A stretch of DNA of 64,000 nucleotides from Flammeovirga sp. SJP92 (GCF_001583495.1 NZ_LQAQ01000018.1:294827-358826); one strand, 5' to 3'. Shown: positions 47,842 through 57,089, counted from the first letter of the stretch. A program made the numbers and translations. The notes: generated by a model not told the origin, from the letters alone.

Positions 47842-48543
47842 ATGAAAAAAACAAAAGTTCTAATTTTATCATTATTTGCTCTGGCAACGTTAACATTTTC
47901 ATTTGTAAGTGTAGCACAACAAGACAAGAAAAAGAAAAGAGAAGAGGCGCGCAAAGAGATCAAAGCTTATATGAAAGCGGAAGTCCTGCCTGTAGTTCTT
48001 GAAAGCAGAAAAGAGTTTGATCAAAAGCTTTCTAATGCTGAAAAGAAAACATTAGTGTCATTAAGAGAAAGATTAGATGCTCTTTCGAAGAAGAAGGAAG
48101 GAATGAAGCGCCCTGAAGGAGAACCTACTGAGGAACAGAAAAAAGAGCGTCAGGCCATGGAAAAAGAAATGCGTCATATTACAACAGCGGCTTGGGAAAT
48201 TGTAGATAATCATGAGGCTGATTTAGAAGAAATCAAAGCATCTACAAAAACACAGCAGGAACAGTGGAAAACGGATATGAAAGCCATTTTTGAAAAATAT
48301 AAGCCTGAAGATAAAGAAGGAAATGGCGGCAGAAATGGTAAAAAAGGTAAAGGCCACGGTAGAAGAGGTAAAATGGGACAAGGCATGATGGGGCACTATC
48401 AGCCAGTGATGTTTGTCTTAATGGACCCTTCGAAGTCAGTAGATGAAATTGCTGATGAAATGGAGAAAAGACAAATGAAAAGAATGAACCATAAAGGTGG
48501 TAAAGGACATGGTAGAGGTCACCATGGCGGTGGTAGAAACTAA
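47842..48543 (+). CDS. Periplasmic helical protein with His/Gly-rich tail
   Basis: The start at 47842 (MKKTKVLILSLFALATLTF) gives a signal peptide ending SVAQ; the longer frame from 47788 adds 18 residues. The mature part is highly charged helix (KKKKREEARKEIKAYMKAEV, PTEEQKKERQAMEKEMRHI), then a Gly/Lys/His-rich segment and a C-terminus GGKGHGRGHHGGGRN. Size and helical content recall Spy/CpxP-like periplasmic proteins, but no LTxxQ motif is seen. The His tail could bind metal; this is inference. I do not recognise a defined family. Confidence 0.6.
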   Translation: MKKTKVLILSLFALATLTFSFVSVAQQDKKKKREEARKEIKAYMKAEVLPVVLESRKEFDQKLSNAEKKTLVSLRERLDALSKKKEGMKRPEGEPTEEQKKERQAMEKEMRHITTAAWEIVDNHEADLEEIKASTKTQQEQWKTDMKAIFEKYKPEDKEGNGGRNGKKGKGHGRRGKMGQGMMGHYQPVMFVLMDPSKSVDEIADEMEKRQMKRMNHKGGKGHGRGHHGGGRN

Positions 48544-48557
48544 GTCTTAAATCTCCC

Positions 48558-48596
48558 AAAAAAAGCCATTACAATTTTGGTTGTAATGGCTTTTTT
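48558..48596. terminator. Bidirectional terminator between convergent genes
   Basis: A perfect 11-bp stem (AGCCATTACAA/TTGTAATGGCT) with a 6-nt loop is flanked by A and T runs. It serves both the plus-strand helical protein gene and the minus-strand Dabb gene. Confidence 0.9.
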
Positions 48597-48614
48597 ATGC
48601 ATTAGATATCAATA

Positions 48615-48908
48615 TTAGTATTCAATATCTGCAACGAGTATATCGGCTAAAATGGGCTTTACATTTTCACCTACTACTTTTACATGTGCTGGGTGAACTT
48701 GATAAGACTCTAAATCTGCTTTGGAATCAAAGATAGAATAAAGAACTACATCAAAACCTTTTGAGCGGTCTGAAAAATTCTCCTTCACTTGAATTTCTTT
48801 TAACTCATCAATTTTTCCACCTAAAGCTTGTAAAGCATCAATTAATTCCTGCTTTTGAGTAGCAGTTGTCTCTTCTTTTAATTTGAAAAGTACTGTATGA
48901 TTAATCAT
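48615..48908 (-). CDS. Dabb (stress-responsive alpha/beta barrel) domain protein
   Basis: A 97-residue protein matching the Dabb domain over its full length: MINHTVLFKLKEETTATQ at the N-terminus, SDRSKGFDVVLYSIFDSKADLESYQVHPAHV in the middle, and VKPILADILVADIEY at the end. Dabb proteins dimerise into small barrels; the substrate, if any, is unknown. A -7 box (48933-48940) lies ~25 bp upstream of the start. Confidence 0.88.
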   Translation of the reverse strand: MINHTVLFKLKEETTATQKQELIDALQALGGKIDELKEIQVKENFSDRSKGFDVVLYSIFDSKADLESYQVHPAHVKVVGENVKPILADILVADIEY

Positions 48909-48932
48909 CTGTCTGTATTTTATTGTTCACTA

Positions 48933-48940
48933 CAAAAATA
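48933..48940 (-). promoter_or_regulatory. -7 box of the Dabb gene
   Basis: Minus strand TATTTTTG, an exact TAnnTTTG match; no TTTG at the -33 position. Confidence 0.45.
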
Positions 48941-48954
48941 GAAACCTTTCTATA

Positions 48955-49001
48955 AATTAAAAACCTGATTCAGATGATTACATTCCATCCAAATCAGGTT
49001 T
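48955..49001 (-). terminator. Intrinsic terminator of the coiled-coil membrane protein gene
   Basis: AAACCTGATT pairs with AATCAGGTTT (10 bp), extended inward by six further pairs with wobbles around a 9-nt loop. On the minus strand a T-rich tract (TTTTTAATTT) follows. Confidence 0.8.
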
Positions 49002-49030
49002 ATGGTATTATTATTTTCTTTATGATTTTA

Positions 49031-50248
49031 TTATTGAGCACTCACTTCATGTTCAATTTTGCCCGGAAGAGTCAATTCATCTCCATCCTCATTTTCAAAG
49101 GATAAATTGTAAGATGCCTTAGCCACTACAACTCCCGATGAAAGAGGAGTACCTTCTACTCGGTAAACAATCACAAGTGGTGTATGAGCATTTTCTTCAG
49201 AAATAGAATACTCCCATTCATCATCCGTTACAAAATTCATACTTGAGAAATTATCCGCGGCAATAGATACTCCTGCGGTACTATAAAGCTCGTTCAGTGC
49301 TCCAAGGTGTTCTGATAACTTATTGTACTCATTCAGTTTTGTTTCTCTTTTTTGCTGCAGTGCCACCACTTCATCCAAAGAACCTAGGCGTTCTTTAGTT
49401 TCAGCAACAACATTGTCAAATTTTCCTTTCTTACGGTAAAAATTATCCTGAGAGTGCTTTACAATAATTTTATCATAAAGGTAATCCTGCAAGGCAATGT
49501 AAAACACATCGATTCTTTCACCGTCATCTCCTGCTTTTCTATGCTGATTATAGATATATTCAAATGCAAATAAAGTCCTCAATAACGATCTGCCTTCCTC
49601 AAACAATCTCGTATTGGCTACTTCCAACTCCTCAATAGCTTGATTTACACCTCCTACAGATGCATTCTGGCTTTTAGCATCGTTCAAAACATTTAATACT
49701 TTATCAATATTTTCCTGCATCAAGTTTATATCTCTGATGTATCCATCTCTTGTCGAAAGTAAACGAGCAACAGCAGACTGCACAGCTCCACTTTTACCTG
49801 AAGCATCATCAACATTGATCTGTCCCGCAATCACTTCAGTATGCTCATAGATATCAGACATATCAGACAATTCTTCCTGCAGGTTTCGAAGGCTATTTTC
49901 TAAATCACCTGTATCATCGCCAAGAGAACTCCATATTTTTTTGATATCGGCATCCACCTGTCTTACACCCTGATCTGCACGTTCAACAGCATCTTCAACT
50001 TGTTTAATATTCATATTAGGCAAGCGTAAAGTTATGGCTACTGCACTGCCTTCAACAGCATCACCATTTAACTCCCAGATTGCTTTTTCTTTGATAAACT
50101 CATCAATGGAAACCAACTGAGGATCTACTTCTTCGTCATCACTAAAAATAAAAAAGAAGACCGTTGTCAGAAGTAGAACTCCACCGAAAACCGATCCAAT
50201 AATAATTAATAATTTTGTTGATGATGATGCGCTTGTATTATCTTCCAT
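49031..50248 (-). CDS. Single-pass membrane protein with long coiled coil, unknown
   Basis: A 405-residue protein with one N-terminal transmembrane segment (LLIIIGSVFGGVLLLTTVFFFIF) and no cleavage site, so it is anchored with its bulk probably outside the cytoplasm. The body is mainly helical with heptad-like Leu/Glu/Gln pattern (DLENSLRNLQEELSDMSDIYEH, MQENIDKVLNVLNDAKSQN), followed by a C-terminal beta-rich domain ending EHEVSAQ. I do not recognise the family. It sits head to head with porX, but with a separate 317-bp promoter region. Confidence 0.65.
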   Translation of the reverse strand: MEDNTSASSSTKLLIIIGSVFGGVLLLTTVFFFIFSDDEEVDPQLVSIDEFIKEKAIWELNGDAVEGSAVAITLRLPNMNIKQVEDAVERADQGVRQVDADIKKIWSSLGDDTGDLENSLRNLQEELSDMSDIYEHTEVIAGQINVDDASGKSGAVQSAVARLLSTRDGYIRDINLMQENIDKVLNVLNDAKSQNASVGGVNQAIEELEVANTRLFEEGRSLLRTLFAFEYIYNQHRKAGDDGERIDVFYIALQDYLYDKIIVKHSQDNFYRKKGKFDNVVAETKERLGSLDEVVALQQKRETKLNEYNKLSEHLGALNELYSTAGVSIAADNFSSMNFVTDDEWEYSISEENAHTPLVIVYRVEGTPLSSGVVVAKASYNLSFENEDGDELTLPGKIEHEVSAQ

Positions 50249-50565
50249 ACGCTAAAGTTAATTTAATATTTGGTATTGCTTTTTTTCTGAATAAATAACA
50301 GCTTTTTGCATTCGCACTTACAAAATGCATACAATTATATACTATTCTCATTAATAATTTGTCTACTTCCCCAAAACCTAAATCCAATTTTGAAAGAGTT
50401 TCGATTGTATTATGATATATAATATTCGTTTTACGTCCTATTTTTATAACGATTATTTGAATCTGAAATTTTAAAAATCTAAAAAAAAATAATTGTGGTG
50501 AAAGATTGGTGTGATTTGAATGACAATTTCATAAATTGTTACTCTATAAAAAATACAAGAAACAT
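50249..50565. other. Divergent intergenic region upstream of porX
   Basis: 317 bp of AT-rich sequence between divergent genes. I found no exact TAnnTTTG promoter, terminator or repeat in it. Confidence 0.4.
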
Positions 50566-52116
50566 ATGAGCCAACAACGCATCTTATGGGCTGATGATGA
50601 AATAGAATTACTAAAGCCTCACATATTATTTTTAACAAAAAAAGGTTATGAAGTAACTCCCGTTTTAAGTGGTTTAGACGCCATTGAAAAATGTGAAGAA
50701 GAGGAGTTTGATATTATATTCCTAGATGAAAATATGCCGGGTATGACTGGACTTGAAGCTTTGGAGCAAATCAAAAGGATCAAGCCAAATATACCTGTAG
50801 TGATGATCACAAAGAGTGAGGAAGAATATATTATGGAAGATGCTATTGGGGCCAAAATTGCTGACTACCTCATAAAGCCAATTAATCCTAAACAGATTCT
50901 TCTGTCTATCAAGAAAATCTTAGATACTAAAAAATTAGTTTCTGAAAAGACCAATTCTGCTTATCAACAAGATTTCCAGAGCATCATGATGTCGTTTATG
51001 AATGATATGGAATGGGAAGACTGGGTTGAAACCTATAAGAAATTGGTTTACTGGGACATAGAAATCACACAAACCGAAAACAGAAGTATGGGTGAGGTTT
51101 TTGAAATGCAAAAAAACGAAGCCAACCACAACTTCTGCCGTTTTATAAAAGACAATTATATTGATTGGATGGAGGACCCTGAAAACCGTCCTATTCTTTC
51201 ACATGAATTACTTTCTGAAAAAGTTTTTCCATACGTAAGAGAGAACGAAGAGAGTGTTTTCTTTATCCTGATTGATAACTTAAGATATGATCAATGGAAG
51301 GTAATTGAACCATTAGTAGCTGACCTTTTCAATATCAAAGAGGAAGTCTATTGTCCAATCCTGCCAACCACTACTGCTTATGCAAGAAACGCTATTTTCT
51401 CTGGTTTAATGCCTTCGGAAATTGAAGCTACTTATCCAGAATGGTGGGTGAATGACAATGATGAGGACAGCAAAAACAATTACGAAGAAGAATTATTAGG
51501 GGAGCAACTGCTACGTCATGGTATTCAGGAGAAATTCAGCTACCATAAAGTCATCAGAGCTTCTCAAGGCAAGCAGGTGAATGATCAGATCAACAGCTTA
51601 TTACATAAAAAATTCAACGCCGTAGTTTACAACTTTGTAGATATGCTTTCTCATGCAAGAACGGATACTAATATGGTAAGAGAACTGGCACCTGATGAAG
51701 CGGCTTACCGTTCGATCACAAAATCATGGTTTGAACACTCTACTTTGTATGAGATGCTGAAAATGTTGGCTGAGAAAAACTGTAAAGTATATATCACCAC
51801 AGACCATGGTACAGTAAGAACAAAGAAACCTTACAAAATCATTGGGGACCGAGAAACAAACACAAACTTAAGATACAAACAAGGTAAAAACCTTTCTTAC
51901 AATAAGAAAAATGTACTTGTAGCTCGTCACCCAGAAGACTTTGGTTTACCAAAAACAGAAGTTTCTACTTCTTATGTTTTTGCAACGGAAGACTACTTCT
52001 TTGCTTATCCTAATAATTACAATTATTATGTGAGTTATTATAAAGATACTTTCCAGCATGGTGGAATTTCTATCGATGAGATGATTATTCCATTTATTGA
52101 GCTGAGTAAAAAGTAA
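50566..52116 (+). CDS. porX: PorX: response regulator fused to an alkaline-phosphatase-superfamily (PglZ) domain
   Basis: The start at 50566 (MSQQRILWADDE) fits the family; an ATG at 50536 is upstream of it. Residues 1-120 are a CheY-like receiver with acidic pocket (WADDE) and phospho-acceptor Asp54 in FLDENMPGMTG. The rest is a PglZ domain of the alkaline-phosphatase superfamily with the nucleophile region LPTTTAYARNA and metal-binding blocks ITTDHGT and DTFQHGG. PorX works with the kinase PorY and sigma SigP to control type IX secretion genes in Porphyromonas and Flavobacterium, and the PglZ part has been shown to be a phosphodiesterase. No porY is in the window. Confidence 0.93.
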   Translation: MSQQRILWADDEIELLKPHILFLTKKGYEVTPVLSGLDAIEKCEEEEFDIIFLDENMPGMTGLEALEQIKRIKPNIPVVMITKSEEEYIMEDAIGAKIADYLIKPINPKQILLSIKKILDTKKLVSEKTNSAYQQDFQSIMMSFMNDMEWEDWVETYKKLVYWDIEITQTENRSMGEVFEMQKNEANHNFCRFIKDNYIDWMEDPENRPILSHELLSEKVFPYVRENEESVFFILIDNLRYDQWKVIEPLVADLFNIKEEVYCPILPTTTAYARNAIFSGLMPSEIEATYPEWWVNDNDEDSKNNYEEELLGEQLLRHGIQEKFSYHKVIRASQGKQVNDQINSLLHKKFNAVVYNFVDMLSHARTDTNMVRELAPDEAAYRSITKSWFEHSTLYEMLKMLAEKNCKVYITTDHGTVRTKKPYKIIGDRETNTNLRYKQGKNLSYNKKNVLVARHPEDFGLPKTEVSTSYVFATEDYFFAYPNNYNYYVSYYKDTFQHGGISIDEMIIPFIELSKK

Positions 52117-52123
52117 CTCTTCT

Positions 52124-52197
52124 AAGTACTTGGGCAATAAGTTAGAGTTTGTTTCAAAGGTCTATAATTCAAATTATGGGCTTTTGTCCAAGTACTT
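52124..52197. repeat. Inverted repeat, 14-bp arms with a nested hairpin in the loop
   Basis: AAGTACTTGGGCAA and TTGTCCAAGTACTT pair with one wobble around a 46-nt loop. Inside, ATAATT/AATTAT with flanking pairs forms a second stem. No T run follows. It lies 8 nt after the porX stop codon, so it may act as a 3' structure of the porX mRNA. Confidence 0.65.
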
Positions 52198-52310
52198 ACT
52201 CTTTACTCCTTAACCTTTCCTAATGAAAAAAGGTAAGTGACCTAAACCATTATTAATTCTCCTTCATAATGACGATTTTTGTAAATTCGATATTTGAGGT
52301 ATTAAATTAT

Positions 52311-53153
52311 ATGGAATTTACAGCAATAGATTTTGAAACAGCACACGGTGCAAGATGGAGTATTTGTCAAGTAGGAATTGTCAAAGTAAAAAATGGTGAA
52401 ATTATTGACCGTTATGAGACTTTGGTGCGCCCGCCTGATAATCGCTACCATAGTTTCAATACTACTATTCATGGTATTACTGCTGAAATGACAAAAGATG
52501 CTCCTAGCTTTTTTCAAGTTTGGGATGATATCAAACCTTATATCGATGGGCAATTGATTGTAGCACACAATGCTGGTTTTGATGTTGGAGCTTTAGAACA
52601 AACATTAGAATTGTATGATCTTGATGTGCCTGATTTCCAATATGATTGCACTTACCGAATTACAGGAGCAGCACTTGACGATGTCTGCTACACTTACGGT
52701 TGGGCATTGAATCATCACAATGCATTGGCAGATGCTGAAGCTTGTGCAAAGCTATATCTGGAATGTATTTCTGAAAAAGAATTGCCCATTTTCGAGAAAA
52801 ATCCTTTCAAAAAGAAAAAGTCAAATCCTCCTTACCGCACACAGCTTTCTGGTGATATTTTGAAACCTGATTTTGAGAATGCAGATCCCGACAGTCCTTT
52901 TTACAGACAAAAAGTAGTGATCACTGGTATTTTTAATGCTTGGGAAAGATTGGAATTAGCCACTATCATCAAAGGATTAGGAGCTAAAATCAATTCCAAT
53001 ATCTCAGGTCTCACTAACATTGTTCTTGTAGGAACGGATCCCGGACCTTCAAAATTACAGAAAGTCAGAAACTTAAATGCAAGCGGCAAGAATATTGAAA
53101 TACTTAAAGAAGAGGAACTGAAAGATATCCTCGCTGTTTTAAATCATAACTAA
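52311..53153 (+). CDS. DnaQ-like 3'-5' exonuclease with C-terminal BRCT domain
   Basis: The start at 52311 (MEFTAIDFETAHGARW) places the exonuclease motif I FTAIDFETA at the N-terminus, as in the family; the longer frame from 52269 is less likely. Motif II is in LIVAHNAGFDVGAL and motif III in HHNALADAEACAKL, giving the DEDDh set. Residues ~200-280 form a BRCT domain (KVVITGIFNAWERLELATIIKGLGAKINSNIS). Such fusions resemble bacterial DnaQ-BRCT proteins linked to DNA repair. The next gene, the acyltransferase, starts 11 bp downstream. Confidence 0.88.
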   Translation: MEFTAIDFETAHGARWSICQVGIVKVKNGEIIDRYETLVRPPDNRYHSFNTTIHGITAEMTKDAPSFFQVWDDIKPYIDGQLIVAHNAGFDVGALEQTLELYDLDVPDFQYDCTYRITGAALDDVCYTYGWALNHHNALADAEACAKLYLECISEKELPIFEKNPFKKKKSNPPYRTQLSGDILKPDFENADPDSPFYRQKVVITGIFNAWERLELATIIKGLGAKINSNISGLTNIVLVGTDPGPSKLQKVRNLNASGKNIEILKEEELKDILAVLNHN

Positions 53154-53164
53154 CACTATTCCTA

Positions 53165-54496
53165 ATGGGCAACCTATTATACAAAACCATTCGTTTTTTT
53201 GTGAAATATGTTTACTTAAAGCTGGTATTTTACAAAGTAGAAAAAACGGGGTGGGAGAAAATTCCCAAAGATGTACCTATCCTTTTTGCTGTCACTCACC
53301 CGCTAATGTATATTGATGCATTAGTACTTGGATGCAGTTACAACAAACCACTCTATTTCATCACTAAATCCACTGTTTTTAAAGGAAAATTCAACAAATG
53401 GTTCTTTAAAAAGCTGAACATGATCCCTGTGGTACGAAAGCAGGATGTTCCTAAAGGACAACCCTTTTCTAATAAAGACATGTTCAAACACTGTATCAAC
53501 ACATTGACAGAAGGTGGAGATATTCTTATTTTTTCTGAAGGCACCAGCATTTGGGAAAGAAAATTAAGAGGCTTGAAATCAGGTACTGCAAGAATCGCTT
53601 TGGAAACTGAGGTAGCCAATCAATTCCAACTGAATGTACATATCGTACCTGTAGCGTTGAACTATACACATATTGGCAGCGTATTTCCTAGTGTTAGTAT
53701 TGAAATTGGAGACCCAATTAAAGCCAATGAATACAAGGAGGATTATGAAAGCAACAGTGGTAAAACCGCTCAGGAAATCACAAAAAAAATTGAAGAAGAA
53801 ATACTGAAAAGCTACTTTACGCTTCCTAATCTGGAAGCTGAAGCTCCACTTATTCAGTCGGTAACAATGTACACCGAAACTACTCCTTTTAAAAGAAAAC
53901 AATCTTTGAAAGATTATTTCCATTACCTCAACAAAGGATTGGACTTTCTAGAAGAACTTTCCGAAAATCAACTCAACACCATCAAAGAAAAGATTGAAAA
54001 CTACAGTGCTTTACTGAAGAAGCAGAAAATAAAAGATGAAACGTTCTGGAATAATGGAAAATCGCATCAAAGCTTGTGGACTCTTTTTTTCAGATCAATT
54101 GTAGCCATACTTGTATTGCCCTTCCATTGCGTCAATTGGGTTTTGAATAAAATTCCTTATAAAATTTCAAAGTCTATTGCTTTGAAATCTTCTAATGAAA
54201 TGGAAGTCTGGGGTGCGAATTTGATTGCGTTATGCGGTGTCATTTTTCCTATCTTCTATTTTACTTACCTGATGATGGCTTATTATTTATGGGGTGGTTT
54301 TCCTTGGTATTACTTCTTGGTAATGCTGATTTTTCCATTTTTCACCTATGCTTCGTATTTTTTCAATAATTATTTGAACTTCCTTGTATCCGATTGGAGA
54401 GTATTTTTGTTATCCAAACAAAACAAAACGACTTATCAGTCTATCAAAGAAGAAAGAAAGAGTATTATTGATGCTATTGATTTAATTATCAATTAG
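53165..54496 (+). CDS. PlsC-type 1-acyl-glycerol-3-phosphate acyltransferase, membrane
   Basis: A 443-residue protein with an acyltransferase domain in residues ~30-220: motif I as HPLMYID (the spaced H(X5)D form common in Bacteroidota) and motif III EGTSIWERKLRGLKSGTARIA. A hydrophobic C-terminal half contains further membrane segments (VWGANLIALCGVIFPIFYFTYLMMAYYL). It should add an acyl chain in phospholipid synthesis, or act on a related glycerolipid. Gene order exonuclease-acyltransferase suggests one transcript. Two tandem terminator-like units follow. Confidence 0.82.
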   Translation: MGNLLYKTIRFFVKYVYLKLVFYKVEKTGWEKIPKDVPILFAVTHPLMYIDALVLGCSYNKPLYFITKSTVFKGKFNKWFFKKLNMIPVVRKQDVPKGQPFSNKDMFKHCINTLTEGGDILIFSEGTSIWERKLRGLKSGTARIALETEVANQFQLNVHIVPVALNYTHIGSVFPSVSIEIGDPIKANEYKEDYESNSGKTAQEITKKIEEEILKSYFTLPNLEAEAPLIQSVTMYTETTPFKRKQSLKDYFHYLNKGLDFLEELSENQLNTIKEKIENYSALLKKQKIKDETFWNNGKSHQSLWTLFFRSIVAILVLPFHCVNWVLNKIPYKISKSIALKSSNEMEVWGANLIALCGVIFPIFYFTYLMMAYYLWGGFPWYYFLVMLIFPFFTYASYFFNNYLNFLVSDWRVFLLSKQNKTTYQSIKEERKSIIDAIDLIIN

Positions 54497-54547
54497 TACT
54501 AAGTCAAAAATAAATCAGAGTTAATTCTAATTTATTTTTTGTGAGTA

Positions 54548-54703
54548 CAACGCTAAAAAACGTATTAATAGTGGTTCTATTAAAAGTTTTTTGAAGGAAG
54601 TAATCGCAAAACAATAAATAGAATTCAACGCTAAAAAACGTATTAATAGTGGTTCTATTAAAAGTTTTTTGAAGGAAGTAATCGCAAAACAATAAATAGA
54701 ATT
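54548..54703 (+). repeat. Exact 78-bp tandem duplication carrying a terminator-like hairpin
   Basis: Units at 54548-54625 and 54626-54703 read identically. Each contains AAAAAAC...GTTTTTT outer pairs around TTAATAG/CTATTAA with a TGGTT loop, a terminator-like hairpin. The acyltransferase transcript would meet two in a row. Confidence 0.95.
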
Positions 54704-54712
54704 AGTATGAGA

Positions 54713-54720
54713 TAATTTTG
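54713..54720 (+). promoter_or_regulatory. -7 box of the patatin gene
   Basis: TAATTTTG matches TAnnTTTG. It lies 68 bp before the start codon, after the second repeat unit. Confidence 0.5.
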
Positions 54721-54787
54721 AATTTGTACTTAAAGCAGTATAAGTAATAGAAATTCATTCAACCTAACCCTTATCATATCAATATAA

Positions 54788-55600
54788 ATGGCAAAAAAGC
54801 ATAAGTTAGGAATTGTATTTTCGGGAGGAGGTGCCAAAGGGCTGGCACATATCGGTGTGTTGTTTTACTTGAAAGAATTGGGTATAGTACCCGATGCAGT
54901 TGCCGGTACAAGTGCGGGATCCATCATTGGCAGTATGTACGCATATGGCATACCGTTAACACAAATACAGGAGTTCTTTTTGACTACAGATCTATTTGAT
55001 TGGGAAAGAAGATCCTTTTTCAAATCGAATGTACTTTTCCGAGGAATTGTAGACCCCAAAACACTGAAGAAAGACCTTCTGAAAGTTTTCCCTGATGATG
55101 ATTTCAGACACTGTGAAAAGGAGCTTTCAGTTGTGGCCACCAATATGCTTTCCGCAGAAGAGAAAATATTTACTTCAGGTTCCATTACCGATGCTATATT
55201 AGCTTCTATTGCCTACCCTTTTGTGTTTTCGCCCATGGAAATTGGCGATCAGCTTTACAGTGACGGTGGAATTTTAAACCACTTTCCTGTAGATGTATTA
55301 AGAGATCAGTGTGAAAAAATCATTGGTGTTTATGTGTCTCCTATTCGCCAATACGAGAAAGAAGAATTGAATAATATTCAGAAAATTACTTTAAGAGCCT
55401 TGTCACTCAAAGGTGATAAAGCAGAGCTGAAAAAATTGGACGATTGTGATATTCATATTTTTCCTCAAGACCTTGTGCATTATAATACTTTTGACACGGA
55501 CCCTGAAAAATTAATTGAAATTGTGGAAGTAGGTTACGATGAAGCGGCCAAGTATCATGATCAATTTATACAGTTAAGAAAAGAATTAAGGGAAATTTAG
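54788..55600 (+). CDS. Patatin-like phospholipase (RssA-like)
   Basis: A 270-residue protein with the complete patatin active site: oxyanion hole GGGAKG (residues 13-18), nucleophile Ser42 in GTSAG, and catalytic Asp in SDGG (about residue 159). Patatins hydrolyse acyl esters of phospholipids by a Ser-Asp dyad. The protein is cytoplasmic by prediction (no signal peptide). It follows the acyltransferase gene but has its own promoter. Confidence 0.9.
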   Translation: MAKKHKLGIVFSGGGAKGLAHIGVLFYLKELGIVPDAVAGTSAGSIIGSMYAYGIPLTQIQEFFLTTDLFDWERRSFFKSNVLFRGIVDPKTLKKDLLKVFPDDDFRHCEKELSVVATNMLSAEEKIFTSGSITDAILASIAYPFVFSPMEIGDQLYSDGGILNHFPVDVLRDQCEKIIGVYVSPIRQYEKEELNNIQKITLRALSLKGDKAELKKLDDCDIHIFPQDLVHYNTFDTDPEKLIEIVEVGYDEAAKYHDQFIQLRKELREI

Positions 55601-55712
55601 TGGTGAAAAAGCAGTTTGAAGATCATTTCATTACAAAAAATGATCGAATGTAAGTATATTGGTAATTACTTACTCGAGTAGTCAAATATTATTTTAAGCT
55701 TATCAAGTTACT

Positions 55713-56417
55713 GTGATGTGGAGTAGAATCAAAAAACTTATTCATCATAAATCATCAAACAAAGAGATTTTAAAAAACATTTCTTTACATTTAGAAAAAG
55801 AGGCGGAACACTTGTATCATTTGCAGATGTCTCTAAAATCTCAGGTTTTGACACTTCAGGGCAAAGCGGACAACATTCAGAAGCATATCAAAAAAAATCA
55901 GTTTGATATAAAAGCTGCAATTGGAAATGAGCAACGTTCAAAAGCCATGGAGTTGAACAATTATGGTAATACGTTAAAGAAAGAGAGGGATCATTATGTT
56001 AAATCAGTAAAAGATTTAGAAATAAGATTACTTGATACGTCGTCAAAAATTTCCATTCTTCAAGTTCAAAAAGAAAAAGTCTCTACCCAGTTGATGTTCA
56101 TCAAATCTAATCATCAAAGTGATGCTTTTGATGTGGAAAAATTTCTTTATGATGTATTCAATGAAGAAGAACAGGATGATTTCACTTCTGAAGAAGAATT
56201 GCTTTCTATGGAAATTGATCTTGCACTAGAACAAACAAAAGAAGCAGACGAATCAGAAGAGAAAATTCAGCAATTTTTTGATGAAATAGAACCTAAAAAA
56301 GAGAGCAAATCTGCCCCTAAAAAAAATAATGAAAGCTTGATCGATTCCTTTTTCTCAAAAACAAAGCAACAGACATCTCAAGAGAAAAAAATCGATGATT
56401 TTTTCAATAAAAAATAG
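55713..56417 (+). CDS. Coiled-coil protein with PspA-like helix and three FF-type short motifs
   Basis: A 234-residue protein without signal peptide. Residues ~15-130 are a long helix with heptads; GNEQRSKAMELNNYGNTLKKERDHY recalls the PspA/IM30 helix core. The C-terminal third is acidic and disordered and carries three spaced I/L-x-x-FF motifs (EEKIQQFFDEI, ESLIDSFFSK, EKKIDDFFNKK), the last at the very end. These look like short linear binding motifs. It lies 110 bp upstream of two TerD genes. Function unknown; PspA-like membrane stress is a guess. Confidence 0.65.
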   Translation: MMWSRIKKLIHHKSSNKEILKNISLHLEKEAEHLYHLQMSLKSQVLTLQGKADNIQKHIKKNQFDIKAAIGNEQRSKAMELNNYGNTLKKERDHYVKSVKDLEIRLLDTSSKISILQVQKEKVSTQLMFIKSNHQSDAFDVEKFLYDVFNEEEQDDFTSEEELLSMEIDLALEQTKEADESEEKIQQFFDEIEPKKESKSAPKKNNESLIDSFFSKTKQQTSQEKKIDDFFNKK

Positions 56418-56528
56418 TCCGCAATTCTAATATTCATTTTCTAATAAATATATTTAAGAATATAAACAACTTCAGAGAAGTTCTGTCGTTCTATAAACAA
56501 ACTTTTATTAATACATTACAGCTTTATT

Positions 56529-57089
56529 ATGAGTATTTCTCTTAAAAAAGGGAACCGATTTAACCTCACAAAAAACGAAAAAGGCCTCGACAAAATTATG
56601 GTAGGCTTAGGTTGGGATATGGTGCCTGGTAATAACCTAGATCTAGACGCTTCTGTTTTCATGATCAACGGAAGTGGTAAACTGCCCGCAGACGAATACT
56701 TTGTTTTCTTCAATAACCTAAAATCGCCAGATAACAGTGTAGAACACACGGGTGACAACAGAACCGGAAAAGGTGACGGTGACGACGAAATGATTCTGGC
56801 TCACTTGTCAAAAATTTCTCCTCAGGTGGAAGAAATGGTATTTGTGGCTTCCATTCATAATGCTGAAGTACTAAGACATCATTTCGGCATGCTTCAAAAC
56901 GCTTATATCCGTATTGTTGACATCGACACGCAAAGGGAAATTGTTCGATTCAATTTGGATGAAAACTATTCAGGAATCACGGATATGGAATTTGGGCGTT
57001 TGAAAAAAACGAACGGAGAATGGCATTTTATTGCCGCTGGTGAAGGCTCTAAGATTGGGCTTCAAGGTTATGTGGATCTTTATGCTTAA
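56529..57089 (+). CDS. TerD family protein, copy 1
   Basis: A 186-residue TerD/CABP domain protein. Features: MSISLKKGNRFNLTKNEKGL, VGLGWDMVPGNNLDLDASVFMI, the acidic calcium-binding loop DNRTGKGDGDDE, and GRLKKTNGEWHFIAAGEG near the end. TerD proteins bind calcium and belong to a conserved stress system linked to tellurite, phage and colicin tolerance; the molecular job is not settled. It heads a pair with the next gene 190 bp downstream. No TerC, TerY or kinase partner is adjacent. Confidence 0.9.
   Translation: MSISLKKGNRFNLTKNEKGLDKIMVGLGWDMVPGNNLDLDASVFMINGSGKLPADEYFVFFNNLKSPDNSVEHTGDNRTGKGDGDDEMILAHLSKISPQVEEMVFVASIHNAEVLRHHFGMLQNAYIRIVDIDTQREIVRFNLDENYSGITDMEFGRLKKTNGEWHFIAAGEGSKIGLQGYVDLYA

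Noticed and set aside
54504..54692. A minus-strand frame with a repeated peptide
   Set aside because: The repeat only reflects the 78-bp DNA duplication; no start signal or domain.
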